From Bacillus sp. es.034 (GTDB lineage: Bacteria > Bacillota > Bacilli > Bacillales > Bacillaceae_B), in contig NZ_PDIY01000001.1 of assembly GCF_002563655.1 (NCBI RefSeq), positions 1,958,001 through 2,022,000 of the forward strand: a stretch of DNA of 64,000 nucleotides, written 5' to 3'. Positions within the stretch are counted from its first letter, which is position 1; each line of letters begins with the position of its first letter. The translations under genes and the position numbers were made by a program. The notes under the pieces were generated by a model that was not told the origin of the DNA, ran no database searches, and saw only the letters and a program-made list of their open reading frames with translations. Below, in pieces: positions 16,145-25,416 of this stretch.

Positions 16145-16912
16145 TTATATTTCTGAAGGAGTAGTTCTGGAAGCAGCCAATGCAGTTAAAGCCTTCTCAA
16201 TATAACTATAGACTTCGTCTGCAATTCCCAGAAATTCTTCAACATCTACATTACTATCCAAGTAACACGCATACAGATAGTCCACTAAAGCTGAATCAAT
16301 ATGGCAATAATCTGATATGGCACTCTTCATCTTAATAATGTCATCTTGCCAAACCCCTGTATCTTCTAAAACCAAAGAGTATAATGCACGAATTAATTTC
16401 TTTGAGTAACCTTTGGTATATCTAGATTTCAGTGTGTCATCATTGGCATTAGATAGAAAACCGCGAACGCGATCCACTGCCTCTTGAGTGTCTGAATTCA
16501 AGTCTAGTATGAACTCAGGTGAAATAAGAATAGGCGGCACTTCTTCGCCAATATCAGTACCATGTATACAAACACAGATGATCTTGATCCAAAATCCCCA
16601 TTCATTGGGCTTACTTCTTACATCATCCAGTGAACAAAAAACCGTATCAACCTTCGTTACGAATCGGTATTTTTGTAAAATCTGGTCCTTCAGACATGAT
16701 ACTCTATCATAATCTATATCTTCTGGTCTTTCACATACTATTGTAAAATCTGCATCAGACTTAAATGGCTTAGCAGTACCTTTAGGAATTGAGCCACACA
16801 TATAAATACTGTGAATCTTCCCATTGAACTCTGAAAGCAAGCTAGCTGTATACTCCTCTACAAAAGTCTTGTACTCACTCTGAATATTGATCTTCTTTAT
16901 AACCTTCTCCAA
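16145..16912 (-). CDS. Nucleotidyltransferase-domain protein
   Basis: 255 residues from a TTG start behind GGGGGAGA. Residues 30-60 hold the polymerase-beta-type nucleotidyltransferase motif IYMCGSIPKGTAKPFKSDADF (GS...G then D-x-D), with a third acidic residue in KVDTVFCS. The C-terminal half is helical, with paired SKKLIRALYSLVL and SALVDYLYACYL helices. The layout recalls aminoglycoside nucleotidyltransferases, but the substrate is not identified. It stands alone, opposite in direction to its left neighbour. Confidence 0.75.
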   Translation of the reverse strand: MEKVIKKINIQSEYKTFVEEYTASLLSEFNGKIHSIYMCGSIPKGTAKPFKSDADFTIVCERPEDIDYDRVSCLKDQILQKYRFVTKVDTVFCSLDDVRSKPNEWGFWIKIICVCIHGTDIGEEVPPILISPEFILDLNSDTQEAVDRVRGFLSNANDDTLKSRYTKGYSKKLIRALYSLVLEDTGVWQDDIIKMKSAISDYCHIDSALVDYLYACYLDSNVDVEEFLGIADEVYSYIEKALTALAASRTTPSEI

Positions 16913-17170
16913 AAATTTTCTCCCCCTTAAATTTATATTTAGTTTCTTTCTCCCTTATCATACGAAGAGGGTACTGCCGGATGGTTTAACTGGTTTTCAG
17001 TTATTGGCCACTTTTTTTACCAAATGTTTCTTATTAGCCGAAAAATCATTTTTGGTATAAAGAATAAGATGTTGAAAACCACTTCAGATATAAACTCTAT
17101 TAGGGTATCTTTAAAAAATTCTTTTCTGTTTTGTTTTTTATTTTTCATTTTCTAGCTCCCAAGTAATGAA

Positions 17171-17380
17171 TTAAATGATCATTTCAAATATTTTTTGATA
17201 ACCAAAAGGTAAAATAATAGAAATCAACATACCTGCCCCAATAAATGAAACGGATAAAATGGAAAACTTCAAAGTCGAAATTTCCTTTCTTTTATAAGCG
17301 ATACTTAATACTCTAATCATAGAAAAAACAGTAATGAAAATGATGATGGCCGAAAAAATACTTGTCAGAATGACCGGCAT
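17171..17380 (-). CDS. Small two-helix membrane protein, unknown
   Basis: 69 residues from the ATG at 17380, chosen because AAAGGGAGA lies nine bases upstream; a longer reading from a GTG at 17428 lacks a site. Two membrane segments (VILTSIFSAIIIFITVFSMI and FIGAGMLISIILPFG) flank a basic loop. No known family recognised. The 250 bases upstream of 17428 and the gap 16913-17170 show nothing else. Confidence 0.5.
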   Translation of the reverse strand: MPVILTSIFSAIIIFITVFSMIRVLSIAYKRKEISTLKFSILSVSFIGAGMLISIILPFGYQKIFEMII

Positions 17381-17524
17381 TTTAAAATATCTCCCTTTAT
17401 CACGATGTAATATCTTCCGAACAATCACTTTTATTTACGAACTAAATGAAAAAAGGTTTCTCAAATTTCCTAACCTGCACATAAATTGAAATATTGAGTT
17501 TTCAAAATCTATAAGGGTATTTTA

Positions 17525-17680
17525 CCATATAATGTCATAAATACTTGGAATTTCTTGGGACAGATAAAAGTTCGCGTAGAGTAGGGGCGGTAACGTTCCT
17601 TCCTATTCCTTTCAACTAATCCTCCTAAAAACCCAAAAGTAGAGTAAGAGCCGCCTCCGGTTTGCACAGTGATTGGCATA
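17525..17680 (-). repeat. Decayed REP-like element encoding a GGGSYSTFG peptide
   Basis: On the minus strand a short reading gives TGGGSYSTFGFLGGLVERNR. A second element at 38522-38600 reads GDGSYSTFGGILVYVERIR. The nucleotide match (GGCGGCTCTTACTCTAC against GGACGGTTCTTATTCTAC) indicates a shared dispersed repeat rather than a gene. The reading 17509-17718 lacks a good ribosome binding site. Confidence 0.45.
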
Positions 17681-17795
17681 TCATAATAATGGAAAGTAAT
17701 TCGACGGTTGCTGTACATTAATAGTAGCTAGAAAATTTTTAAAAATGAAGGGTAAAGCAATTGTATAGAATTTAAGAAAAAGAAAGGAGCCGAAA

Positions 17796-18077
17796 ATGAA
17801 AAATCTTTCTCACTCCGAATGGAGATTAAGCGTAATGGCCCTGGCAGCATTAATAGGTACATATATTGCCATTTTTGTTGTCCTCTGTGAACTGAGTACC
17901 GCATTTGTAATTGGAAGTCTAATTGTTTTTGTATTAGTAGTGGTGGTAAATGCTATCTATGTATTCAAAAAACGAAAGAAAAGTTCGGGACGGGAGACGA
18001 AAATGACAACCACGGATAGTGCAACACTAAAACCATTTAGATTGAACATAAAAAATAGCTCTCCTTCTGAAAAATAA
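17796..18077 (+). CDS. Small membrane protein, unknown
   Basis: 93 residues; ATG with AAAGGAGC upstream. Two membrane segments (about 12-32 and 36-58), then a basic KKRKKSSGR stretch and a polar tail of about 30 residues. No family recognised. It ends 250 bases before the large operon and is followed by no obvious hairpin. Confidence 0.6.
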   Translation: MKNLSHSEWRLSVMALAALIGTYIAIFVVLCELSTAFVIGSLIVFVLVVVVNAIYVFKKRKKSSGRETKMTTTDSATLKPFRLNIKNSSPSEK

Positions 18078-18193
18078 AATCCTTGTCATCTATCCATTGG
18101 CAAAATGTCAATAAATTCATTAAAAGCCTTCTCTTTGAGGACATACCAAATCACATGTATTATTTGAAAAATTCAAATCATTCAAAAAGTGTA

Positions 18194-18222
18194 TTGACTT
18201 CCAGGGAAAATTCTATTATTCT
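18194..18222 (+). promoter_or_regulatory. SigA-type promoter of the ribokinase/ADP-ribosylglycohydrolase operon
   Basis: TTGACT, 17 bases, TATTCT, about 110 bases before the first gene. The two operator palindromes begin 12 bases downstream of the -10 box, a position where a bound repressor would block initiation or clearance. Confidence 0.6.
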
Positions 18223-18234
18223 TTAATCATAAAT

Positions 18235-18286
18235 ATGTAACCGGTTACATATATTTTTTGTAAATCAATGTGTAACCGGTTACACA
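18235..18286. promoter_or_regulatory. Twin LacI-type operators
   Basis: Two near-identical perfect palindromes: ATGTAACCGGTTACAT (18235-18250) and TGTGTAACCGGTTACACA (18269-18286), 35 bases centre to centre. The central CG in a 14-bp palindrome is typical for LacI/GalR-family repressors, and a LacI-family gene closes this cluster at 27635, the natural candidate to bind here. Confidence 0.85.
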
Positions 18287-18331
18287 AATTGGATGGTAAA
18301 GTGAAAAAATACAAATAAAAGAGGTTTTACA

Positions 18332-19681
18332 ATGAATAAAAATATTCGAATACTGTCTCCATGCGGAATGCTGGGATATGGGTTTCCGGAAGAATCCTTT
18401 CTTAATGGATTGAAAGAGGAAGTCCACGGGATCGTAGTGGATGCGGGATCTACCGATGCCGGTCCGCATAAACTTGGCGCTGGAGTCTCTATTGTCAGCA
18501 GGAGGGCTGCCAAGAAGGATTTGGACATTATTCTACAAAACGGGATTTCTCGTAAGATACCGATCATCATTGGGTCTGCCGGAGGAGCCGGGGCTAGAGT
18601 ACATATCGAATGGACAATGAGTATTATCAATGAAATTCTCGAAGAACATCAGTTGAATGCCAAGAAAGCAATCATCTGGGCAGATTTTACCCCTGAGGAA
18701 GTCATTGAGACACTTCACGCAGATAAAATAAAACCAATGGGGGCTAACATTCCCGAATTGACTGAAGAGTCCATCAGAAAGAGTACATCGATTGTAGCTC
18801 AGATGGGGCACGAACCGATCGTGGAAGCATTGGAGGATGGTGCAGAAATTATCATTTGTGGAAGAGCGTACGATCCGTCTCCATTTGCAGCGATAGGCAT
18901 ATATCATGGCAAGGATCCCGGCCTTTCGTATCACCTGGGTAAGATTTTGGAGTGTGGTGCGTTATGCGCAGAACCGGGAACTACGAAGGATTCGATCCTG
19001 GGAACGATAAGTGATGAATCTTTTACCGTTCATTCTTTAAACCCATTGAGACAGTGCAATCCCATAAGTGTGGCCGCCCATACATTCTATGAAAAAGAAC
19101 ATCCTTATCTTCTTCATGGTCCAGGTTTCAGTCTGGATTTAAGTGAATGTGAGTTTAAGGAAGAGGTACCTGGCACTGTTAGAGTTTCCGGCAGTAAATA
19201 TATCCGCGATGAATCTCACTTTGTCAAATTAGAGGGTGCGAGATTAGTAGCTTATAGAACGTTTGGTATAGCGGGTGTAAGAGATCCTCTCTTACTAAAT
19301 AAATTAGAAGAGGTTCAGGAGAAGGTGAAGGAACAGGCGGAGTCCTATTATAACGAAATTTCCTCCAATGATTATCAGATTAACTTCTATAACTATGGCA
19401 AAAACGCTGTATTAGGAAGCAAAGAGGTAGAACCGTTTCAAAATCATGAAATTGGTGTTCTGTATGAAGTTGTAGCAGAAACTCAGGAGATTGCAAGCAG
19501 CATCTGTTCGACTGTCAGGTCAACTTTATTGCATTACGGGTATGAAGGACGGAAATCTACAGCAGGAAATCTTGCCTTTCCGTTTGCGCCAAGTGATGTC
19601 GAATTTGGACCTGTATATGAGTTTTCCATTTATCATCTTATGGAAATAGTAGAGAATCCTTTTAAGGTCGAGTTTGTATAG
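18332..19681 (+). CDS. AtuA-like / DUF1446 family protein
   Basis: 449 residues; ATG after AAAGAGG. The N-terminus LSPCGMLGYGFPEESF and DAGSTDAGPHKLGAG, then IIIGSAGGAGA and IICGRAYDPSPFAAIG, are the signatures of the acyclic-terpene-utilisation AtuA family (DUF1446). AtuA itself belongs to geranyl/citronellyl degradation, but most members lie in unrelated catabolic clusters and their reaction is unproven. The next gene encodes DUF4387, its common partner, nine bases away. The operon also holds a ribokinase, a sugar importer and two ADP-ribosylglycohydrolase homologues, so a step in breaking down a ribose-containing compound is inferred. Confidence 0.85.
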   Translation: MNKNIRILSPCGMLGYGFPEESFLNGLKEEVHGIVVDAGSTDAGPHKLGAGVSIVSRRAAKKDLDIILQNGISRKIPIIIGSAGGAGARVHIEWTMSIINEILEEHQLNAKKAIIWADFTPEEVIETLHADKIKPMGANIPELTEESIRKSTSIVAQMGHEPIVEALEDGAEIIICGRAYDPSPFAAIGIYHGKDPGLSYHLGKILECGALCAEPGTTKDSILGTISDESFTVHSLNPLRQCNPISVAAHTFYEKEHPYLLHGPGFSLDLSECEFKEEVPGTVRVSGSKYIRDESHFVKLEGARLVAYRTFGIAGVRDPLLLNKLEEVQEKVKEQAESYYNEISSNDYQINFYNYGKNAVLGSKEVEPFQNHEIGVLYEVVAETQEIASSICSTVRSTLLHYGYEGRKSTAGNLAFPFAPSDVEFGPVYEFSIYHLMEIVENPFKVEFV

Positions 19682-19689
19682 GAGGCACT

Positions 19690-20001
19690 ATGAAACCTTT
19701 ATTTGAATTAGCCAAGGTGTTACGCAGTAAGAATTCAGGTCCGTTCGAAATTACACTGGATGTCCTATTTGATTCAGTGGACAACTATAACAGAGTGAAA
19801 GATTCAGGTAAGATAACCAAGCAAACCATTAGCAAGCTCTATCGTATAGAGGAAGATAAGATTCATCACCTTGTATTCTTCGATCAAGCATTAGGGTTTA
19901 AAGTAACAATTGCGAGGGATATATCGTCAGGTACCATCGGTGACCGGGATGTATATGGAGCGCAACAGCATGCTCCATTAATGAAGATTATGATTGAATA
20001 G
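19690..20001 (+). CDS. DUF4387 protein, partner of the AtuA-like protein
   Basis: 103 residues; ATG with GGAGG six bases upstream, just after the AtuA-like stop. The family hallmark LRSKNSGPFEITLDVLFDS is at the start, and a conserved DRDVYGAQQHAPLM near the end. Members are usually encoded next to, or fused to, AtuA/DUF1446 proteins, suggesting one complex. Enzymatic role unknown. Confidence 0.85.
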   Translation: MKPLFELAKVLRSKNSGPFEITLDVLFDSVDNYNRVKDSGKITKQTISKLYRIEEDKIHHLVFFDQALGFKVTIARDISSGTIGDRDVYGAQQHAPLMKIMIE

Positions 20002-20014
20002 GATGGTGATATAA

Positions 20015-20944
20015 GTGACTAGGATTGCCGTTATTGGAAGTATCAATATAGATTACGTAGTTGAAACCGAGGTCCTTCCTAAAATGGGAGAAACGGTTTC
20101 TGGAAAAAATTACTTTCTTTCGCCAGGAGGTAAAGGAGCCAACCAGGCTGTTGCCGCTTCGCGATTAGGAGCGGAGGTAGCTCTTTATTGCTCGGTAGGT
20201 AAAGATGAAAATGGTTCGATTCTACTTAGAAAGATGGCTAAGGAGAATATCCATCTGAAACATGTAAATCACGTTGAAGGTGTGGCGACAGGTGCTGCTT
20301 TCATAGAACTGTGTAAAGGTGAGAACCGGATTTTGATTGTGCCGGGGGCTAATGAGTTTACCAATTCAGCCTATATCCAGAATGTATTAACAGACCTGTT
20401 TCAATGTGATGTATTTTTGTTTCAGTTAGAAACCCCGATTGAAATGCTGGAATTTATTATTCCGCTTCTTCATGAAAAAGGCAAGACGATTATCGTAAAC
20501 CCGGCACCAGCTTATAGACTCAGTGAAAAATTGGTAGAGAAGATCAGTTATCTGATTCCGAATGAACATGAATATAAAACTGTTCTCGGTACGAATCTTC
20601 CGTATGAAGAAATCATTAAGAACCATCCGAACAAACTGATTATAACAAGAGGAAAGGATGGGGTTACCTATTTCAATGGAACGGAGCCTGTCCAAGTACA
20701 ATCATTAGCGGTTACGCCGGTCGATACGACTGGAGCGGGAGACACGTTCTCAGGTGCGTTTGCTGTCGCCATTGGTGAAGGGAAGAGCCTGAAGGAAAGT
20801 ATCCGGTTTGGCAATATCGCTGCAGGACTTTCCATTTTGAAAAAAGGTGCCCAGAGCGGAATGCCGACAAAGGAAGAAATTGAAGAGTTCATGAATATAG
20901 GGGTGAGCAGCCATGAGAGTCAAGGCCTCTTTAAATCGAATTAG
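20015..20944 (+). CDS. rbsK: Ribokinase-family sugar kinase
   Basis: 309 residues from a GTG start after AGGATGG. PfkB fold: IGSINIDYVVETEVLPKMGET and SPGGKGANQAVAASRLGA at the N-terminus bind the sugar, and DTTGAGDTFSGAFAVAI near residue 240 holds the catalytic Asp and anion hole. The NIDYV and GGKGANQA residues are those of true ribokinases, which make ribose-5-phosphate from ribose and ATP. It overlaps the permease gene by 32 bases. In this operon it would take ribose released by the downstream glycohydrolases. Confidence 0.85.
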   Translation: MTRIAVIGSINIDYVVETEVLPKMGETVSGKNYFLSPGGKGANQAVAASRLGAEVALYCSVGKDENGSILLRKMAKENIHLKHVNHVEGVATGAAFIELCKGENRILIVPGANEFTNSAYIQNVLTDLFQCDVFLFQLETPIEMLEFIIPLLHEKGKTIIVNPAPAYRLSEKLVEKISYLIPNEHEYKTVLGTNLPYEEIIKNHPNKLIITRGKDGVTYFNGTEPVQVQSLAVTPVDTTGAGDTFSGAFAVAIGEGKSLKESIRFGNIAAGLSILKKGAQSGMPTKEEIEEFMNIGVSSHESQGLFKSN

Positions 20945-21815
20945 AAAAGATTGGGTCATCTATGCCATGCTTTTCCCTGCGATTTTATACTTTAGTATCT
21001 TTCATGTCATTCCATTGATCGGGATGAAGCTTGCTTTCCAGGATTATCGGATCATTGGCGATAATGTATGGGTAGGATGGAAGCACTTTGAGGTGTTATT
21101 CAGCTCTCCTGCTTTTATGGATGTACTAAAGAATACCATTATCCTCAGTACGATGAAAATCATTTTCTTTTTCCCTGTACCGATCATCCTGTCATTATTG
21201 ATCAATGAATTAAGAAATGGGAAGTTCCGAAAGTATATACAATCAATCGTATATTTACCTCACTTTTTATCCTGGGTAGTCATCGCAGGGATTTGGATCA
21301 GCATACTGGATCCTTCTGACGGTGGGGTCAATATCATCAGGAATTTCTTCCAGCTTCCATCCCTTGATTTTTTAACTAGTAAAGATCATATTCGATGGGT
21401 GCTTGTGTTCCAGGAAATCTGGAGGAGCTCTGGGTGGGATTCGATTATTTATCTTGCAGCTATTATGAAGATAAGCCCGTCCTTATATGAGGCAGCTAAG
21501 ATAGACGGAGCGTCAAACCTCCAGCAGATGAGATACATTACATTGCCGGCCATGTTAAGTACAGTGGTAACCGTCTTTATTCTGAATCTCGGATTCTTTA
21601 TGAACGCCGGGTTTGACCAGGTGTTCAATATGATGAACGATTCTGTTATCAGTATGGTCGATATTTTAGATACGTATGTGTATAGAATCGGTATATTAAA
21701 TGGTCAATATTCCTATGCTACCGCAGCCAGCTTATTCAAAGGAGTCATCGGGTTAATCCTGATCTTAAGTACTCATTTTATAGCGAAGCGGTTTTCAGGC
21801 AAGGGTGTTTGGTAA
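20913..21815 (+). CDS. ABC sugar transporter permease, LplB type
   Basis: 300 residues; ATG after GGGGTGAG, inside the end of the ribokinase gene. Six membrane segments, beginning VIYAMLFPAILYFSIFHVIPL. The EAAxxxGA loop that contacts the ATPase is EAAKIDGASNLQQMRYITLP. It belongs to the LplB/YtcP-type carbohydrate uptake class. No ATPase gene lies in this operon, so a shared MsmX-type ATPase encoded elsewhere is expected. Confidence 0.9.
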   Translation: MRVKASLNRIRKDWVIYAMLFPAILYFSIFHVIPLIGMKLAFQDYRIIGDNVWVGWKHFEVLFSSPAFMDVLKNTIILSTMKIIFFFPVPIILSLLINELRNGKFRKYIQSIVYLPHFLSWVVIAGIWISILDPSDGGVNIIRNFFQLPSLDFLTSKDHIRWVLVFQEIWRSSGWDSIIYLAAIMKISPSLYEAAKIDGASNLQQMRYITLPAMLSTVVTVFILNLGFFMNAGFDQVFNMMNDSVISMVDILDTYVYRIGILNGQYSYATAASLFKGVIGLILILSTHFIAKRFSGKGVW

Positions 21816-21829
21816 AGGAGGTTTTCTGA

Positions 21830-22708
21830 GTGAAAAAGTACAATCCGACAAGGATCATCATATCTATTACATTGTTTATCCTGACACTTACTGTGTTGAT
21901 CCCGCTCTTGAATTTGCTGGCTATGTCTCTGTCCGACCCATTGAAAGTGCATAAATTGGGAGGGTTGCAGATTTTTCCGGAGGGATTCTCGCTTATTAAC
22001 TACAAAGTGTTACTCTCTAATCCTTTAGTGATGAAGAGTATATTTAATACTTTCTTCATTACGATTGTGGGTACATTTCTTAACCTGTTTCTAACGTCAA
22101 TGGCAGCTTATGTGCTGGCCAAAACTCAGTTCGTCGGAAAAAGACTTGTTGTTCTTTTTCTTATCGTTATTATGGTGTTCGAACCGGGTTTGATACCGGA
22201 ATACTTATTAGTTAAGGATTTAGGTCTATTAAACACTTATTCTTCCTTAATTCTGTATAAGACTATCAATATTTATTACCTCTTTATCCTGATGAGATTC
22301 TTTGAAGATGTACCGGATAGCATTCTGGAAGCGGCTCGGATCGATGGAGCAGGACATTTCCGGATTTATACGAAAATCATGCTTCCTTTATCCAAACCAG
22401 GATTAGCAACTATGGGATTATTCTATGGTGTGTACCATTGGAATGAATATTTCAGGGCGACCATTTACCTCACAGATCCGAATAAATGGCCACTTCAAGT
22501 CGTATTAAGACAGTTTGTCGTACAAAGGGACAATACAGCGATACTTGGTTCTCAAAATATCCTTTCATATGATCAAGTAGCAGCGCTTGACTTCGGTTCT
22601 TTACAAGCAGGAACCATCATCATTGCCATGGTGCCATTGCTGATTCTCTATCCTATGATTCTCAAGTATTATGCGAAAGGTGCTTTGGAAGGAGGGGTCA
22701 AGGACTGA
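21830..22708 (+). CDS. ABC sugar transporter permease, YtcP type
   Basis: 292 residues from a GTG start with AAGGAGG upstream. Six membrane segments; the ATPase-contact loop is EAARIDGAGHFRIYTKIMLP (residues about 163-182). GALEGGVKD at the C-terminus is the typical end of YtcP-like permeases. It pairs with the preceding permease to form the membrane channel. Sugar specificity cannot be read from sequence; context suggests a ribose-containing compound. Confidence 0.9.
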   Translation: MKKYNPTRIIISITLFILTLTVLIPLLNLLAMSLSDPLKVHKLGGLQIFPEGFSLINYKVLLSNPLVMKSIFNTFFITIVGTFLNLFLTSMAAYVLAKTQFVGKRLVVLFLIVIMVFEPGLIPEYLLVKDLGLLNTYSSLILYKTINIYYLFILMRFFEDVPDSILEAARIDGAGHFRIYTKIMLPLSKPGLATMGLFYGVYHWNEYFRATIYLTDPNKWPLQVVLRQFVVQRDNTAILGSQNILSYDQVAALDFGSLQAGTIIIAMVPLLILYPMILKYYAKGALEGGVKD

Positions 22709-22767
22709 TTGAACTTTCAAAGTAGTGGCAAACTGATTATCCATTAAATTATTTAGGGGGAAATGGT

Positions 22768-24228
22768 ATGAAAAAAGGGTTATTGCTGCTGGTAAGTATC
22801 ATGTTAATGGCTGGATTGATTGCGTGCAGTTCAGAATCAAGTAAGGATTCAGAATCATCCGGTGATGGAAAGACCATTCGAGTGGTCTATAAAGATGAAA
22901 CCAATTCAAACGAGGTGTCAGTTAAGTACTTCGATGAATTAGAAAAAGCCTTGAAGAAAGATAAAGATATAGACGTTAACTTTGAATTAGTAGATTTACC
23001 ACAAGGAAACTATGCGGAAAAACTCAACTTGCTTTTATTTAGTGGGGAAATACCGGATTTGATTTATTTCCAAGGTGGGGATCAGCAGATTTCAGATCAG
23101 GACTTGCTGGAAGATTTACGTCCATATATCAAGAAGTCAGAGTATTTAAAGGACGCATTAGCTCCTTATAACAAGGAAAGATTAGAAAATTACCCTTACC
23201 TATTATGGATCAAACCGCTTGCTCCGAAAGTGCCTGTCATTAGAAAAGACTGGTTCGATAAAATGGAAACGTCCACTGCTTTAATGGAGGACCCAACGAT
23301 CGATAACTATTATGCCTTTTTCAAAGAGGTAGTAGAGTCGAAGCCTGGTGGAGATAAACCTTCTTATGCGATTACAACGGCTGGAGATATGGCTGAAATC
23401 AATTACACCTTTGATATGGCTTTCGGCTTAGACAAAACGTGGCTAAAGAAGAGCGACGGTTCATATGAATACGCGAAAGTATCCTCAAAAGAAAAAGAGA
23501 AACTGGCGTTCTACCATAAATTATATAAAGATGGATTACTGGATCCACAGTATATTACGAAACAATGGGATACAAAGGAAAAGGCTTTCTATGATGGGGA
23601 AGCAGCTATCATTCCCGGCACGGCTGGAAAAGTCATTGATATTTATAACGGAAAGATGATGCAGGTGAATGGGGAAGAGTCAGAACTAGTTGTTCTTCCA
23701 CCTGCTAAAGGAGAAAGCCAAGGATTTGGTGCGACTGATATCACGAAAGAATCACGCGGGCTTGGAATCTCATCTCAATCTGAAAACAAAGAACTGGTAT
23801 TCGACATCCTTGATTACCTGGCAAGCCCTGAAGGCCAGAAGCTTGACCGTCTTGGATTTGAAGGGGAGCACTACAATGTGAAGGACGGAGAAATCGAACT
23901 GACAGATAAATACTATGGAGAATGGTATTCACGTTTCTGGGAGCCGACGGATATGGAACTGGATATGCCGGTTAAAACCCCGCTATTAAGTGAACCTGCG
24001 GCGAACTCTCAAGATTTAGCTACCAAGTATTATTCAGAAGACAATAATTTCATCTTACCTGAAGAGTATGTTTCCAGCTGGGATGCGATGGAGAACTTAT
24101 ACAAAGAGTTTTCGACAGACGTCATTACAGGGAAAAGACCAATCGATGATTTCGACAAGTTCGTAAAAGAATGGAACAATGCCGGTGGAGAGAAAATCAC
24201 CGATTATGCGAACAAACAATTAAAGTAA
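22768..24228 (+). CDS. Extracellular solute-binding lipoprotein of the ABC importer
   Basis: 486 residues; ATG after GGGGG. Signal peptide with lipobox LIAC (acylated Cys near 20), a Ser-rich linker, then a large two-lobed binding protein of the LipO/YtcQ class (family 1 extracellular binding proteins). The segment LLFSGEIPDLIYFQGGDQQISDQDLLEDL and the KPLAPKVPVIRKDWFDK region are typical. It would capture the substrate outside and hand it to the two permeases encoded just upstream. Confidence 0.9.
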   Translation: MKKGLLLLVSIMLMAGLIACSSESSKDSESSGDGKTIRVVYKDETNSNEVSVKYFDELEKALKKDKDIDVNFELVDLPQGNYAEKLNLLLFSGEIPDLIYFQGGDQQISDQDLLEDLRPYIKKSEYLKDALAPYNKERLENYPYLLWIKPLAPKVPVIRKDWFDKMETSTALMEDPTIDNYYAFFKEVVESKPGGDKPSYAITTAGDMAEINYTFDMAFGLDKTWLKKSDGSYEYAKVSSKEKEKLAFYHKLYKDGLLDPQYITKQWDTKEKAFYDGEAAIIPGTAGKVIDIYNGKMMQVNGEESELVVLPPAKGESQGFGATDITKESRGLGISSQSENKELVFDILDYLASPEGQKLDRLGFEGEHYNVKDGEIELTDKYYGEWYSRFWEPTDMELDMPVKTPLLSEPAANSQDLATKYYSEDNNFILPEEYVSSWDAMENLYKEFSTDVITGKRPIDDFDKFVKEWNNAGGEKITDYANKQLK

Positions 24229-24240
24229 GGGGTTCCAAAT

Positions 24241-25401
24241 ATGACTTCATTTCAAGAACGAGTGAGAGGCGTCGTCCTATCGACCGCTTTAGGTGATGCA
24301 TTAGGCGCGACGATTGAGAAATTAAGCTACGAACAAATTAAGGAACAATATAAACGGGTGGAATCATTAGAGACCAAATGGTATAAAGCGGATGCTCCGG
24401 TCGAAGTGAATCTGGGTAGACAACGGGGATATGGTACGGTAACGGATGATACTCTTATGACCATTGCCTTGATCAATGTCTACAATAAAGAAGGCAGACA
24501 TTTAGATGCATATGACCTGGGCAATCAGTTCGTGAAGGAGATTGCTTACAATAAAACCTACATTCCTGAATTTGGTCGGGAAGCGATGATCATCGACCGC
24601 CTTTTCTATCCTGAGAAGTATATCTTTATGCGTCATGTGCTGGCGAACTGTGATCCGCGAGAAGGCGGAATTGGTAATATGGTCAATTGTGGAGCTGCCA
24701 TGTATATTGCCCCCATCGGCATTGTGAATGCAGGAGATCCTAAAGCTGCCTATGATGAAGCGATTCTGTTCGCCATGGGGCATCAATGCAGCTATGGGTT
24801 AGAAGCTGCAGGCGTATTGGCTGCCTGTGTAGCGAAAGCATTTGAGCATGGAGTAAGTGTCGATGACATCATTGAAACCGCCATCAGTCTTGCGAAAGAC
24901 GGGACGAAAATGGCGATTGAAGAGCTGACAACGGCAGCCCGGAGTCTCCGGGCTGAAGGAGTAGAGATGGATCGGGTCATTGATACTTTCCAAACCATTA
25001 TGAAGAAGTATTCCCCTATGGGTGACGATGTTCACAGGAAGGTGGAGAAAGTGGGGATCCCGTCCAATCATTATACGCCAAGCCGTCTATTTTCCATTGA
25101 AGAACTTCCAATGGCCCTTGCCTTTATCGTGTTAAATGATGGAGATTTCTACCCATCCATATATGAAGGGATCAACTCCGGAAGGGACACAGATTCAATC
25201 GGTGTAATGATCGGGGTTATCCTTGGAGCAATGTATGGAGAAAAAGTAGTGAAAAAAGAAGATGTAGAACTTTTACAAAAAACGAATAAAATCAATTTAA
25301 TCGAGGTTTCCGATCGATTCTGTGAAACCGCGAAGCACATAATGAAAAAGGACTTAACGATTCAAGAAAAGAGAATGTCGTACTTCAATGAATACTGCTA
25401 A
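24241..25401 (+). CDS. ADP-ribosylglycohydrolase-family enzyme, canonical metal site
   Basis: 386 residues; ATG 13 bases after the binding-protein gene with GGGG upstream. All-helical DraG/ARH fold: ALGDALGATIEK (residues 16-27), the TDDT metal motif in GTVTDDTLMTIAL (about 64), and the late motif RDTDSIGVMIGVILGAM (about 316). These give the two-Mg2+ centre that cleaves N- or O-ribosyl bonds. Characterised members remove ADP-ribose from proteins or hydrolyse small ribosides. With a ribokinase and importer in the operon, hydrolysis of an imported riboside is inferred rather than protein de-modification. Confidence 0.85.
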   Translation: MTSFQERVRGVVLSTALGDALGATIEKLSYEQIKEQYKRVESLETKWYKADAPVEVNLGRQRGYGTVTDDTLMTIALINVYNKEGRHLDAYDLGNQFVKEIAYNKTYIPEFGREAMIIDRLFYPEKYIFMRHVLANCDPREGGIGNMVNCGAAMYIAPIGIVNAGDPKAAYDEAILFAMGHQCSYGLEAAGVLAACVAKAFEHGVSVDDIIETAISLAKDGTKMAIEELTTAARSLRAEGVEMDRVIDTFQTIMKKYSPMGDDVHRKVEKVGIPSNHYTPSRLFSIEELPMALAFIVLNDGDFYPSIYEGINSGRDTDSIGVMIGVILGAMYGEKVVKKEDVELLQKTNKINLIEVSDRFCETAKHIMKKDLTIQEKRMSYFNEYC

Positions 25402-25416
25402 TGGGGAGTGGATGGT

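Noticed and set aside
17509..17718. 69-residue gene on the minus strand
   Set aside because: No ribosome binding site; the central peptide is shared with the REP-like element at 38522-38600, so it is better explained as a repeat.
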